From positions 1 to 64,000 of the forward strand of contig QCPC01000007.1 of assembly GCA_003212695.1 (NCBI GenBank): 64,000 nucleotides of DNA, written 5' to 3'. The notes beneath the pieces are model-generated. The model was not told the origin of the DNA and searched no databases. It saw only the letters and a program-made list of their open reading frames with translations. The translations under genes were made by a program, and so were the position numbers. This DNA is from Prochlorococcus sp. AG-436-C13 (GTDB lineage Bacteria > Cyanobacteriota > Cyanobacteriia > PCC-6307 > Cyanobiaceae). Positions 10,154-19,542 of this stretch are shown one piece after another (the first letter of the stretch is position 1; every line of letters starts with the position of its first letter).

Positions 10154-12079
10154 CTATTCTTTAGATTGAGATTTTGCTTTTAGCAAAATAGAGTTCTTAA
10201 GTATATTTTGGAATTCATTTATGGTCATATTTCCTAGATCTTTGCCTTTCATACTCCGCACTGATATTGTATTATCTGCTTGCTCCTTGTCACCAATTAT
10301 TATCATATAAGGTACTTTTTGCATTGTATGTTCACGAATTTTAAGTCCTATTTTTTCATTTCTAATATCTAAAATGGCTCGGAAATTATTCTGAATAAGT
10401 ATATTATAAATATTCTTACATAAATCATTATTCCTATCAGTTAGACTCAATATAGAAACCTGAATTGGGGCCAACCATGTAGGGAATATACCTTCATATT
10501 CTTCTATTAAAATTCCAATAAATCTTTCAAATGATCCGAGTATTGCTCTATGAAGCATTACCGGTGTTTTTTTATTACTGTTTTCATCAATATAACTTGC
10601 TCCTAATCTTCCTGGCATTGAGAAGTCTACCTGTATCGTTCCACATTGCCATACTCTTTCAAGGCTATCTTTTAAAGAAAATTCTATTTTTGGACCGTAG
10701 AAAGCTCCTTCTCCTGGTAAATAGCTCCAGTCTAATTTTTTAAAATTTAGTGCATCGGCAAGAGCTTTTTCAGATTTATCCCAGATTTCATTACTTCCTA
10801 CTCTATTTGCAGGTCTTGTAGACAATTTAATGATGATTGAGTCAAAGCCAAATGCTTTATAAACCTCAAATACAATATCGATGAACCTATCTACTTCTTG
10901 TTGAATTTGTTCTTCCGTACAAAATATATGGGCATCATCTTGTACAAAGTTTCTAACTCTCATTAATCCATGAAGCGCTCCTGATGGCTCGTTTCTATGA
11001 CAAGAACCAAATTCAGCAAGTCTTATTGGAAGGTCTCTATAGCTTTTTAATCCTTGGTTGAATACTTGTATATGACAAGGACAATTCATAGGTTTTATTG
11101 CATATTCTCTATTCTCTGAATTTGTGGTAAACATATCATCTTTAAATTTTTCCCAATGTCCTGATTTTTCCCATAGAGTTCTATCTACAGCTTGAGGTGT
11201 TTTAATTTCTAGGTAGTCGTTAATTGATAAAATCTCACGGATGTAGTTTTCCAGTACTTGATATATTGACCATCCTTTTGGATGCCAGAAAATCATTCCA
11301 GGTGATTCTTCTTGAGTGTGGAATAAGTTATATTTTTTACCAAGTTTTCTATGATCTCTCTTTTCTGCCTCTTCTAGTTTATTGAGATATTTCTTAAGTT
11401 CTTTAGAACTCCCCCACGCTGTACCATAAATTCTCTGAAGCATTTCATTGTTAGAATCCCCTCGCCAATAGGCTCCAGAAACCTTTGTTAGTGCGAATGA
11501 CTTAAGATGCTTTGTGTTGGGTACATGAGGTCCTCTACACATGTCAATATATTCTTGATGTTTGTATAGCTTGATAATTTCATTATCAGGTATTTGATCT
11601 ATGATTTGAACTTTGTATGATTCATTTCTGTCTATAAATGTTTTCCTTGCTATTTCTTTAGAAACAATATTTACTTCTACATCATATTTTAGAGCTATAA
11701 GTTCGCGTATTCTAGTTTCAATTAGTTTTAGATCTTCAGGAGTAAAATTCTTTTTATATGCGATGTCATAATAAAAGCCATTTTCAATTACAGGACCTAT
11801 AGCCATTTTTGCTTCAGGATATAATTGCTTTACAGCATGTCCTACTAAATGAGCAAAAGAGTGACGAATAATATCTATTCCATCTTTGTCTTTAGAGGTG
11901 ATAATTTTGATTTTTGAATCTTTAGTTATAGGTATACATGTATCTATTAGATTTCCATCTACATTACCTGCAATAGCAGCATTAGCTAAACCAGCTCCAA
12001 TACCAGAGGCTATCTCAGTAATCGTCACTGGTTTTGAGTAATTTTTTTGACTTCCGTCAGGTAGAGTGATAATTGGCAT
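10154..12079 (-). CDS. thrS: threonyl-tRNA synthetase
   Basis: ThrRS charges tRNA-Thr and edits mischarged serine. The 641-residue product has full length. It begins with a TGS domain, followed by the editing domain ([11 protein letters not shown], and MCRGPHV with the zinc-type Cys/His of that domain), then the class II core with NCPCHIQVF, the [20 protein letters not shown] motif 2 region and the [18 protein letters not shown] motif 3, and a C-terminal anticodon-binding domain. Its start overlaps the trpS stop by one base, which indicates translational coupling. Confidence 0.97.
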   Translation of the reverse strand: MPIITLPDGSQKNYSKPVTITEIASGIGAGLANAAIAGNVDGNLIDTCIPITKDSKIKIITSKDKDGIDIIRHSFAHLVGHAVKQLYPEAKMAIGPVIENGFYYDIAYKKNFTPEDLKLIETRIRELIALKYDVEVNIVSKEIARKTFIDRNESYKVQIIDQIPDNEIIKLYKHQEYIDMCRGPHVPNTKHLKSFALTKVSGAYWRGDSNNEMLQRIYGTAWGSSKELKKYLNKLEEAEKRDHRKLGKKYNLFHTQEESPGMIFWHPKGWSIYQVLENYIREILSINDYLEIKTPQAVDRTLWEKSGHWEKFKDDMFTTNSENREYAIKPMNCPCHIQVFNQGLKSYRDLPIRLAEFGSCHRNEPSGALHGLMRVRNFVQDDAHIFCTEEQIQQEVDRFIDIVFEVYKAFGFDSIIIKLSTRPANRVGSNEIWDKSEKALADALNFKKLDWSYLPGEGAFYGPKIEFSLKDSLERVWQCGTIQVDFSMPGRLGASYIDENSNKKTPVMLHRAILGSFERFIGILIEEYEGIFPTWLAPIQVSILSLTDRNNDLCKNIYNILIQNNFRAILDIRNEKIGLKIREHTMQKVPYMIIIGDKEQADNTISVRSMKGKDLGNMTINEFQNILKNSILLKAKSQSKE

Positions 12080-13098
12080 TAAATATATGTTTTTTGAAAA
12101 AATCCAAAAGCAGTTTTGATTTTTTGAAGAGTTGAATTTGAAAGCATGGATGCTTTTTTTGCACCCTCACTAAGTATTTGATTTAGTTCTTCTGGATCTT
12201 TTCTTAGATTGTTGTATTTTATTTGGATAGGCTCTATTGATGAGATTATTGCATCTGCAAGCAAAGGCTTGAATTTACCCCAGCCTATATTTGAGCATTC
12301 TTCCTCTACAGTTTCTCTTTTTTTGCCGCTAACAATAGAGTATATTCTCAAAAGATTGTCTGCCTCAGGTCTGCTTGGATTACCAAATTCTAAACCAAAG
12401 TGTTGATCTGTTTTTGCCTTTTTTATTTTTTTTCTAATTAATTCGGGGCTGTCTAAAAGTGTAATTCTACTGTTCTCATTTGGATCGCTTTTGCTCATTT
12501 TATTTTCTCCATCACATAAGCTCATGATTTTTGCACCGTCTTTAATTATTAAAGGTTTGGGAACTTTAAGTATTGGAAAATCTTCATTGCCAAATCGGGA
12601 ATTAAATCTTTGTTGTGCAATATTTCTTGCTAATTCAAGATGTTGCTTTTGATCTTCACCAACGGGCACTAAGTCAGCTTGATAAAGGAGAATATCTGCA
12701 GCCATTAATACTGGATAATCAAGCAACCCTATAGATACATTGTCACCTTGCTTTATGGCTTTTTCTTTAAATTGAATCATTCTTTCCATCCAATTTAAAG
12801 GTGTGATGCAATTTAGAAGCCAGCAGAGTTCACTATGTGCCGGTATATGACTTTGTACAAATATCGAACATTGTTCTGGGTCCATGCCACATGCAACATA
12901 AAGAGCTGCGGTTGACAATGTATTTTCTTTCAGCTTTTTGGGGTCATGGGGGACAGTAATTGCATGAAGGTCTACTACGCAGACATAGGTCTCATATTCT
13001 TTCTGTAAATCAACCCAGTTGCGAATAGCTCCAAGCCAATTACCTAAATGAAGAGCACCTGTTGGTTGAACGCCGGATAAAACTCTTTTCTTATGCAC
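12079..13098 (-). CDS. trpS: tryptophanyl-tRNA synthetase
   Basis: TrpRS charges tRNA-Trp. The 339-residue class I synthetase has the N-terminal [13 protein letters not shown] segment with H17LGN (HIGH-type signature) and the NKMSKSD catalytic loop near residue 200. The [19 protein letters not shown] region is typical of bacterial TrpRS. The gene sits nine bases after the RGG-rich protein and overlaps thrS by one base. Confidence 0.97.
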   Translation of the reverse strand: MHKKRVLSGVQPTGALHLGNWLGAIRNWVDLQKEYETYVCVVDLHAITVPHDPKKLKENTLSTAALYVACGMDPEQCSIFVQSHIPAHSELCWLLNCITPLNWMERMIQFKEKAIKQGDNVSIGLLDYPVLMAADILLYQADLVPVGEDQKQHLELARNIAQQRFNSRFGNEDFPILKVPKPLIIKDGAKIMSLCDGENKMSKSDPNENSRITLLDSPELIRKKIKKAKTDQHFGLEFGNPSRPEADNLLRIYSIVSGKKRETVEEECSNIGWGKFKPLLADAIISSIEPIQIKYNNLRKDPEELNQILSEGAKKASMLSNSTLQKIKTAFGFFQKTYI

Positions 13099-13107
13099 TG
13101 ACTTTCA

Positions 13108-13686
13108 TTATTTGGAATTTGATTGTGTTCCATTTTGATCAATATCTTTATTATTACTTTCTTGGGATTTATTTAAGTCTTTTTCTTCATTGTTTGTGGA
13201 GTTGATAGTCTTATCAGTTTTATTGCTATCTGATTCGACCGAATCTATCTTGATGTCCTTCTCCTCACTCTCTAGTGCTTCCTCTGAATCTGGTTCTGGC
13301 TTTTCAGGCCTTGCAAATGGATTTGGCTTTGAAGTTTGAAAAGAGTTACCTTTAGCTTTTGTGGCGCCTTTCCCAATTTGATTCTTATTAAAATTTTCTA
13401 GGGGAGTTTGAGATCGGTGCTGACTTATAATGTCATCTATTTTCCCCTCCTCAATCATTTGTCCAAGTGTTCTAAGAGAAAAGCCAAGTACTGCAACTGT
13501 TGAGCGAAGATTAAAAGCTTCTTGAATAGTTTTTACAGCTCTCATCTCATTATCACTTAGACGTATTCGAAAACCTCCGCCTTCACGATTGTTCCCTCCC
13601 CTACCACCTTTAAATCCACCTCTTCCACTATCTCTTGTCTCTTCGTAATTTTTTGCCCTTTGAGGATCTCCGTATGAATCTCCCAT
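13108..13686 (-). CDS. RGG-rich protein with possible ribbon-helix-helix core and acidic disordered tail
   Basis: Not a named family I recognise. I chose the ATG at 13686 (192 residues) because the 53 residues encoded upstream of it, from 13845, are basic and hydrophobic and look like translated intergenic DNA. The protein has three parts. First comes an Arg/Gly-rich leader (DSGRGGFKGGRGGNNREGGG). Next is an approximately 50-residue core that begins FRIRLSDNEMRAV, continues with LRSTVAVLGFSLRTLGQM and has the strand-helix-helix look of ribbon-helix-helix DNA-binding proteins. Last is a long Ser/Asn/Asp/Glu/Lys tail expected to be disordered. It is the first gene of the trpS-thrS run, divergent from the DUF697 gene. 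Confidence 0.6.
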   Translation of the reverse strand: MGDSYGDPQRAKNYEETRDSGRGGFKGGRGGNNREGGGFRIRLSDNEMRAVKTIQEAFNLRSTVAVLGFSLRTLGQMIEEGKIDDIISQHRSQTPLENFNKNQIGKGATKAKGNSFQTSKPNPFARPEKPEPDSEEALESEEKDIKIDSVESDSNKTDKTINSTNNEEKDLNKSQESNNKDIDQNGTQSNSK

Positions 13687-13851
13687 TTTATCAATTACTA
13701 ATATTTTTAATTTTGGCTCATTGTTGACCCTATTGAGAAGGTTTATTTGAACTCGTTGAGCAGATTCACACTTTTTTAGAAATAAAAAAAAGCATAACTT
13801 GATAAAAAGAGTTAATCTTTGTGAGCATTTCTTGTAAAGAACCAAGTTTTT

Positions 13852-13900
13852 AAAGGCTTTCTTTGCCTTTTGCAGTTGCTTTTATAAAAATTTTGCAGTT
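13852..13900. promoter_or_regulatory. divergent promoter region with hairpin and 10-bp direct repeats
   Basis: The 242-base gap between the RGG-rich gene (-) and the DUF697 gene (+) contains a 6-bp stem (AAAGGC at 13852-13857 and GCCTTT at 13865-13870). It also contains two copies of TTTTGCAGTT at 13868-13877 and 13891-13900, with starts 23 bases apart. Paired direct repeats at about two helical turns are typical of operator sites. The function is inferred only from this arrangement. Confidence 0.35.
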
Positions 13901-13928
13901 AAGTAAGTAAGAGGTTAAAGCTGTTTTC

Positions 13929-15278
13929 ATGAAAGGTTCTTCATTAAAAATCCCATCATTACCAGTTGGCAAGGTTGGCTTTGTTCTTGGATCTGTAATA
14001 GCTGGACAATGGGTAGTAAATGATCTTGTTCATATTCCTTCTGGAGGGCTTGCGGTTTTAGCTGCAGGAGCTGGTGTTTGGTTTTTATCTAAACCAGCTA
14101 AGAGTCTCTTTACTCCACCTCAATCAGTTAAAGGATGGGTTAAGAGATGCAATGAGGTCCTAAAGCAATTTGAATCTTTAGAGAATACAGATGAGCATTT
14201 AAAAAAATCTTCAGAAAGGTCTTCTGCACTACAGAAATTATTATCTAGAAATACAGACCAATCTTTAACTTTGTTAAGTACGAAAGGTATAAATTTACCT
14301 AAGAAAAGTGATTTGCAAGAAGCTTTTAAATGTTCTTATCCATTAAATCTTGCTTGTTCATCATCACTCCCTTTAAATAATCAATCTTGGGAATTGCCTA
14401 ATGAAATTTTTGAACAAGATATTATTGTTTATTATTTACCATTACCACTAAGAGCTGTTGATTTACTTTGGCTTAAAAAAATTCCTAAAGATTTACCTTC
14501 ATGGATAATGGCTTCTAGTCAAGATAATTCTGACTGGTGTGATCAATTGAAAGAGCTCCAATCACAATTACCAGAACGTTGGGAAAATAAAATTCTAAAA
14601 TGGGATAAAAATACCGATGAAATTAAAAATGTCTTAACGCCAGTTAGAAGATGCTTAGATCAACCCAAGAAGAATATAGATATAACTCGTCAACGCTTGT
14701 TGGCAAGATTGCATTGTTCTTGGCAATCTGATTTAGAAAATTTAAGGAGACAGAAATTTCGTGTTATTCAGAATCGTTCTCAGTGGATAGTTGCAGGAGC
14801 TGTATTTGCTTCCCCAGTTCCTTCAACAGATCTTTTATCCGTTGCCGTTGTTAATGGATTGATGATCCAAGAGATGGGTTCAATATGGTCGTGCAACTTA
14901 AAACCTGATTTACTTAATGCTGTTGCACGTCAACTTGCGATGGCAGCTTTAGCTCAGGGAGTTGTTGAGTGGAGTGGTCAAGCTCTGCTTGGAATGGCCA
15001 AACTTCATGGAGGTACTTGGTTGGCTGCAGGAACTATGCAAGCTTTAAGTGCAGCTTATCTCACAAGAGTTGTAGGAACTTCAATGGCTGACTGGATGGC
15101 TTTAAATAATGGGGTATCTAAGCCTGATTTGGAATTGCTTAAACTTCAAGCTCCTTCCTTAATAGCTGAAGCTGCTGAAAAAGAAAAAGTTGATTGGTCT
15201 AGTTTTGTTGTTCAATCTAAGAAGTGGATAAATAATCAAGTTAAAGAGGGAAACAAAGTTCAAGCTCAGCTTGGTTAA
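13929..15278 (+). CDS. DUF697 (YcjF-like) membrane-associated protein lacking GTPase motifs
   Basis: A 449-residue protein with a hydrophobic N-terminal region (residues about 15-57, FVLGSVIAGQWVVNDLV onward). A middle region of about 200 residues follows, in which I see no P-loop, DxxG or NKxD motif. The C-terminal DUF697 domain (about residues 285-400) contains ASPVPSTDLLSVAVVNGLMI and ALSAAYLTRVVGTSMADW. DUF697 proteins such as YcjF are membrane proteins often linked to Era-like GTPases. The GTPase at 44981-46543 carries a matching domain (NPLPGLDLIGTAVVSGRMV), so the two are paralogous there. Role unknown. Confidence 0.7.
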   Translation: MKGSSLKIPSLPVGKVGFVLGSVIAGQWVVNDLVHIPSGGLAVLAAGAGVWFLSKPAKSLFTPPQSVKGWVKRCNEVLKQFESLENTDEHLKKSSERSSALQKLLSRNTDQSLTLLSTKGINLPKKSDLQEAFKCSYPLNLACSSSLPLNNQSWELPNEIFEQDIIVYYLPLPLRAVDLLWLKKIPKDLPSWIMASSQDNSDWCDQLKELQSQLPERWENKILKWDKNTDEIKNVLTPVRRCLDQPKKNIDITRQRLLARLHCSWQSDLENLRRQKFRVIQNRSQWIVAGAVFASPVPSTDLLSVAVVNGLMIQEMGSIWSCNLKPDLLNAVARQLAMAALAQGVVEWSGQALLGMAKLHGGTWLAAGTMQALSAAYLTRVVGTSMADWMALNNGVSKPDLELLKLQAPSLIAEAAEKEKVDWSSFVVQSKKWINNQVKEGNKVQAQLG

Positions 15279-15349
15279 TTAATAAAAATATAGTTAAGTA
15301 GAAATATTTTCATTATTATATAATTTTCAACATTTTATCCTATTAAATA

Positions 15350-16285
15350 TTGACAATAATCAAAAGAACATCTTGCTTTCTAATACTAACTTTGGTTGTA
15401 TTAGTTTTATCTTCTTGTAAGAAGGTAATTTATCAGGAGGATATGCCTTCAGAGAATAAAAAACCTTTGGTTTTAACTACTTTTACTGTGTTAGCTGATA
15501 TAGCTTCTAATATTTCTGGAGACAGGCTAAACATACAATCAATTACTAAACCAGGAGCAGAAATTCACGGATATCAGCCTACTCCTAGTGATTTAGTTAG
15601 AGCTTCACAAGCAAATTTGATAATAGAAAATGGATTGGGTTTAGAGCTTTGGGCAAGAAAATTTACTTCTTCATTAAGAGAAGTTCCTAGAGTTGTTTTG
15701 ACAGATGGAATGACGCCTATTTTTATAGAAGGAGACTTTTATAATGGCAAACCAAATCCTCATGCTTGGATGTCTCCCAAAAGAGCCATGCATTATGTAG
15801 ATAATCTTGTAACCGCGTTCATTTCTATAGACCCCGAAGGTAAACAAAATTACATATCAAATGGAGAAACTTATAAAAATAAATTAAGTGTGCTTGATTC
15901 TGATCTCAAAAGAGCTCTAAATCAAATACCTGTTGAAAAAAGGATACTTGTAAGTTGTGAAGGGGCTTTGTCTTACTTGGCTGATGATTATGGTTTTAAA
16001 GAAGCTTATTTATGGCCCGTAAATGCAGAAAGTCAGGTTACCCCACGTCGAATGAAGTCTCTGATCAACATTATTCTAGAAAATGAAGTGCCAGTTGTAT
16101 TTTGTGAATCAACTGTTAGCGAAAAGCCTCAATTGGAGGTAGCAAGAATAACAAACGCTACTTTTGGTGGTAAATTTTTTGTTGATTCACTTTCAAGTAT
16201 TGATGGCCCTGCTCCTACATTTTTAGAAATGCAGAGGCATAACGTGAGATTGATTCTCAAAGGATTCCTCTCTAATAAATCCTAA
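15350..16285 (+). CDS. mntC: manganese ABC transporter, substrate-binding lipoprotein
   Basis: A cluster A-I (family 9) metal-binding lipoprotein of 311 residues. The signal peptide ends in the lipobox LSSC with lipidated C23. The four metal ligands can be placed at H73 (EIHGYQ), H138 (NPHAW), E204 (VSCEGAL) and D279 (FFVDS). The His-His-Glu-Asp set is that of Mn-binding PsaA/MntC proteins rather than the His-rich zinc ZnuA type. The start is a TTG at 15350; a stop codon lies two codons upstream, and the signal peptide requires this N-terminus. A TATAAT-like box at 15319-15324 lies upstream. The order mntC-mntA-mntB matches that of Synechocystis. Mn import supplies photosystem II. Confidence 0.88.
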   Translation: MTIIKRTSCFLILTLVVLVLSSCKKVIYQEDMPSENKKPLVLTTFTVLADIASNISGDRLNIQSITKPGAEIHGYQPTPSDLVRASQANLIIENGLGLELWARKFTSSLREVPRVVLTDGMTPIFIEGDFYNGKPNPHAWMSPKRAMHYVDNLVTAFISIDPEGKQNYISNGETYKNKLSVLDSDLKRALNQIPVEKRILVSCEGALSYLADDYGFKEAYLWPVNAESQVTPRRMKSLINIILENEVPVVFCESTVSEKPQLEVARITNATFGGKFFVDSLSSIDGPAPTFLEMQRHNVRLILKGFLSNKS

Positions 16286-16290
16286 TAAGA

Positions 16291-17073
16291 ATGGAACATA
16301 GAACTAAAGAAAATATAGAAACAACAAGGATTCAGGCCGATCAAGTCTGTGTAGATTACAACGGAACAGTTGCTCTTTACGATGCAAGTCTAAAGCTTCA
16401 ATCATCCTGTATTTGTGGCCTTGTTGGTATGAATGGAGCAGGTAAGACAACCTTGTTTAAAGCCTTAATGGGCTTTGTACGTCCCTCAAGAGGTCGGATT
16501 CTCATTAATGGGTCTTCAGTATCAAATGCCCAGAAGGATCAATCCGTAGCATATGTACCTCAGAACGAAGGTGTCGACTGCTCTTTTCCAGTAAGTGTGT
16601 GGGATGTTGTAATGATGGGCAGGTATGGTTCTATGAATTTTTTGAGGGTGCCAAGAGAATCAGATAAAAAGGCTGTTATCGATTCTCTAGAAAGGGTTGA
16701 GTTGTCTCATTTAAAGCATTCACCAATAGGAGAACTTTCAGGAGGACAACGGAAAAGAGCTTTTTTGGCTAGAGCGATTGCTCAGAGGGCTTCTGTTTTG
16801 TTGTTGGACGAGCCTTTCACAGGAGTTGATATAAGAACAGAGAAACTTATGGCAGAATTGTTTTTGCAGTTGAAGCAAGATGGAAGATCTATTTTAATTT
16901 CAACCCACGATTTAAGTCATGTAAGAGATTTTTGTGATGTTGTGGTTTTAATAAATAAAACAGTACTAGCTTATGGAAACACTTCAGAAGTCTTTACTAC
17001 TGAGAACTTATCGATGACTTTTGGAGGTATGACACCTGAGCCTATGTCTGGAGCAATTTCTTTTAATGAATAG
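16291..17073 (+). CDS. mntA: manganese ABC transporter, ATP-binding protein
   Basis: The 260-residue ATPase of the mntCAB importer. Walker A is GMNGAGKT at residues 46-53, the Q-loop is in YVPQNEGVD near 88-96, the ABC signature LSGGQ is at 149-153, and Walker B VLLLDEP is at 169-175, followed by the switch His in STHDLSHV. It starts five bases after mntC and ends eight bases before mntB. Zinc transporter ATPases look similar; Mn is assigned from the ligand set of the neighbouring binding protein. Confidence 0.9.
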   Translation: MEHRTKENIETTRIQADQVCVDYNGTVALYDASLKLQSSCICGLVGMNGAGKTTLFKALMGFVRPSRGRILINGSSVSNAQKDQSVAYVPQNEGVDCSFPVSVWDVVMMGRYGSMNFLRVPRESDKKAVIDSLERVELSHLKHSPIGELSGGQRKRAFLARAIAQRASVLLLDEPFTGVDIRTEKLMAELFLQLKQDGRSILISTHDLSHVRDFCDVVVLINKTVLAYGNTSEVFTTENLSMTFGGMTPEPMSGAISFNE

Positions 17074-17081
17074 ATCTTTAT

Positions 17082-17945
17082 ATGCCTGATTTTATTCTCG
17101 CGCTAAAACCTATTCCTTTTTTAATAGAACCTCTTTCTCATGATTTCATGAGACGGGCTTTAATGATTAGTACTCTTGTAGGGGCTGTATGTGGCTTGCT
17201 TTCATGTTATATGACTCTAAAAGGTTGGGCTCTTATGGGTGATGCTGTATCTCATGCGGTTATGCCTGGAGTTGTTGTTGCATATGCATTGGGGCTACCT
17301 TTTTCCATAGGAGCTTTCGTTTTTGGAGTTGGTTCTGTAGCCTTAATAGGTTTTGTTAAGCAGAAATCAAGAGTTAAAGAAGATACTGTTATAGGACTTG
17401 TTTTTACTGGTTTTTTTGCTTTAGGTTTGGTTTTAGTATCAAAGATAAAAAGTAATATTGATCTAATGCATATTCTTTTTGGAAGTCCATTAGGTATCTC
17501 AAATTCCGATGTAAACCAAACTATTGTTATTTGCTTTATCGTGGTAATAATATTAACTATTTTTAGAAGAGATTTAATGCTATATTGTTTTGACGCTACT
17601 CATGCTAGATCTATAGGGATTAATACAGGTATATTGCATTATCTTTTATTGTCTGTATTGTCTTTAGCCGCAGTTGCTGGATTGCAAACTGTAGGTATTA
17701 TTCTTGTAGTTGCAATGTTAATAACTCCAGGGGCTACAGCTTATTTACTGACAGATCGTTTTGATAGGATGACCTTATATGCAATTATAAGTAGTATTTT
17801 GTCAAGTTTATTAGGAGTATATATTAGTTATTGGTCAGATATAGAAACAGGAGGTTCAATTGTTCTTGTGCAAACAGTATTGTTCCTATTGGCTTTCCTT
17901 TTTGCTCCTAGATATGGAATTTTAAAATTAAATAAATTAAATTAA
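17082..17945 (+). CDS. mntB: manganese ABC transporter, permease
   Basis: A 287-residue ABC-3 family permease with about eight hydrophobic segments. It shows the family features MTLKGWALMGDAVSHAVMPGV in the first cytoplasmic region (given here in part: GDAVSHAVMPG) and the ATPase-contact loop around DATHARSIGINTG. It would form the inner-membrane channel of the mntCAB importer. The gene follows mntA closely and is followed two bases later by a DUF4336 gene. Confidence 0.9.
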   Translation: MPDFILALKPIPFLIEPLSHDFMRRALMISTLVGAVCGLLSCYMTLKGWALMGDAVSHAVMPGVVVAYALGLPFSIGAFVFGVGSVALIGFVKQKSRVKEDTVIGLVFTGFFALGLVLVSKIKSNIDLMHILFGSPLGISNSDVNQTIVICFIVVIILTIFRRDLMLYCFDATHARSIGINTGILHYLLLSVLSLAAVAGLQTVGIILVVAMLITPGATAYLLTDRFDRMTLYAIISSILSSLLGVYISYWSDIETGGSIVLVQTVLFLLAFLFAPRYGILKLNKLN

Positions 17946-17947
17946 TT

Positions 17948-19144
17948 ATGTCGAGCTCAATATCAAATAAAGCCTTGTCTAAAAATACTAATTGGTTTTG
18001 GTGGCCTTTATTTCCTCTTTATCCTTATGGTTCTCGAGATACAACTTATTCAGAATTAGTACCAAATTTAGTTTGGAGTTTTGAACAACTGCAAGGTCTT
18101 TACTATGTAGCTGTTCCTATCAGAATGGTTGTTTTAAAAGTTCCGAAAGGTTTGATGTTAATTAATCCTTTGCCTCCTACAAGAGATTTGGTTTTAGCTT
18201 TAAAAGCCCTACAAGAAGAGCATGGTCCTATATGTACAATTGTTCTTCCAACAGCATCTGGCTTGGAACATAAAATCGCAATGCCAGCAATGGCAAGAGT
18301 TTTCCCTGAATCAACCCTTTGGGTTTGCCCTGGGCAATGGAGTTTTCCTTTAAATTTGCCTTTGGCTTGGTTGGGCTTCCCTAGTAAAAGAACTCGCACA
18401 ATGTTTGCTGATGGTTTACCACATAAAGGAATTTGTAAATGGATTTCTTTAGGACCTATTGATATTGGTCTAGGAAGATTTCAGGAAATTGCTTGCTATC
18501 ACAGTGAATCTCATTCACTTATTGTCACAGATGCCTTGGTTGGTATTGAAGGGGAACCGCCTAAGTTATTTGATAATGATCCAACACCTCTTTTGTTTCA
18601 TGCCAGAGATAAAGGTGATCAACCTCTAAAGGATTCTATTGAAGCTAGAAGAAAAGGCTGGAAAAGACTCGTTTTATTTGCTTCTTATCTCAAGCCTGAT
18701 CAGCTTAAAATACCCTCAATTAATGATATTGCAAAAAATTCTTTTAAGCCTGGTTTGCGTACATTAAAAGCTCACTTTGGGATATTTCCTTTTCAATGGG
18801 AAAAGGGCTGGGATTTATCTGCAAGAGAAATGATTGGCAATAAAGAACCTCTTTTGCAAGTTGCTCCTGTAATTAAAAGATTAGTTTTTCCAAGAGCAAA
18901 AGTTGAGTTTCTTAGGTGGTTAGATGAAATAAAAAACCTTAAAGGAATGAAAACAATTATTCCAGCTCATTTTTCAGCGCCTATAAAGTTTACAAAACGA
19001 GAATGCATAAATTTGAGAAACAGAATAAATTTCTCAGACTGGCTTCCTTCTAAAGGAAACTGGTCATTTTTATACTCAGTTGATAAAAACTTATTAGATA
19101 AGGGTGTTGTACCACAAAAGCCCTTAGATCCTTTTAAAGATTGA
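17948..19144 (+). CDS. DUF4336 domain protein
   Basis: A 398-residue protein of the cyanobacterial and plant DUF4336 family, recognised from its N-terminal NWFWWPLFPLYPYGSRDTTY and following VWSFEQLQGLYYVAVPIRM. The family has a metallo-beta-lactamase-like fold by general knowledge, but I do not see a clear HxHxDH motif here, so activity is doubtful. The function is not established. It starts two bases after mntB, so it may be cotranscribed with the manganese transporter. The last 11 bases overlap the convergent DUF760 gene. Confidence 0.7.
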   Translation: MSSSISNKALSKNTNWFWWPLFPLYPYGSRDTTYSELVPNLVWSFEQLQGLYYVAVPIRMVVLKVPKGLMLINPLPPTRDLVLALKALQEEHGPICTIVLPTASGLEHKIAMPAMARVFPESTLWVCPGQWSFPLNLPLAWLGFPSKRTRTMFADGLPHKGICKWISLGPIDIGLGRFQEIACYHSESHSLIVTDALVGIEGEPPKLFDNDPTPLLFHARDKGDQPLKDSIEARRKGWKRLVLFASYLKPDQLKIPSINDIAKNSFKPGLRTLKAHFGIFPFQWEKGWDLSAREMIGNKEPLLQVAPVIKRLVFPRAKVEFLRWLDEIKNLKGMKTIIPAHFSAPIKFTKRECINLRNRINFSDWLPSKGNWSFLYSVDKNLLDKGVVPQKPLDPFKD

Positions 19145-19484
19145 TATCTTCAGGTTTTATTGACATCTCTTCATCAGTTAGCAGTGATTCTTCAAGTTCT
19201 TTTCTTTGCTCCATTTGTCTGAGGAAATATCCTGTCATCATTGCCGATGCAAGGAGATTTGCAAAATGGTCTCTAGAAGAAGTTACTTTTACTTCAAATT
19301 GATCTCCTGGAATCATTCCTAGAAGACCCTGAACGTTATGCCTAATTATATCTTGTATATCTGTGCTGGCAGATTTGGCTACTCTCTGAAGGACGTCAGG
19401 TGATTGTTCTTGAAGATATTGAATTAAGGCATTGCCTTCATTCCCATCATTGTTTTCTGTAGCAAGAAACTCTGGGTTAAACAT
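19134..19484 (-). CDS. DUF760 domain protein
   Basis: A 116-residue protein of the DUF760 family found in cyanobacteria and plastids. Recognised features are NALIQYLQEQSPDVLQRVAK and the central DIIRHNVQGLLGMIP, followed by LLASAMMTGYFLRQMEQR. The family has no firm biochemical role that I can name. It is probably soluble and helical. It follows lepB on the same strand after 58 bases and overlaps the convergent DUF4336 gene by 11 bases. Confidence 0.75.
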   Translation of the reverse strand: MFNPEFLATENNDGNEGNALIQYLQEQSPDVLQRVAKSASTDIQDIIRHNVQGLLGMIPGDQFEVKVTSSRDHFANLLASAMMTGYFLRQMEQRKELEESLLTDEEMSIKPEDINL

Positions 19485-19542
19485 CCAATTGAGCCCTACG
19501 TATATTAAGACCTTATCGCAATAGGGGGTTAGTAGTCATCTT

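Noticed and set aside
13687-13845. N-terminal extension of the RGG-rich protein
   Set aside because: The 53 extra residues are basic and hydrophobic, with poly-A/T codons, and would occupy the divergent promoter. The ATG at 13686 gives a sensible acidic/RGG protein.
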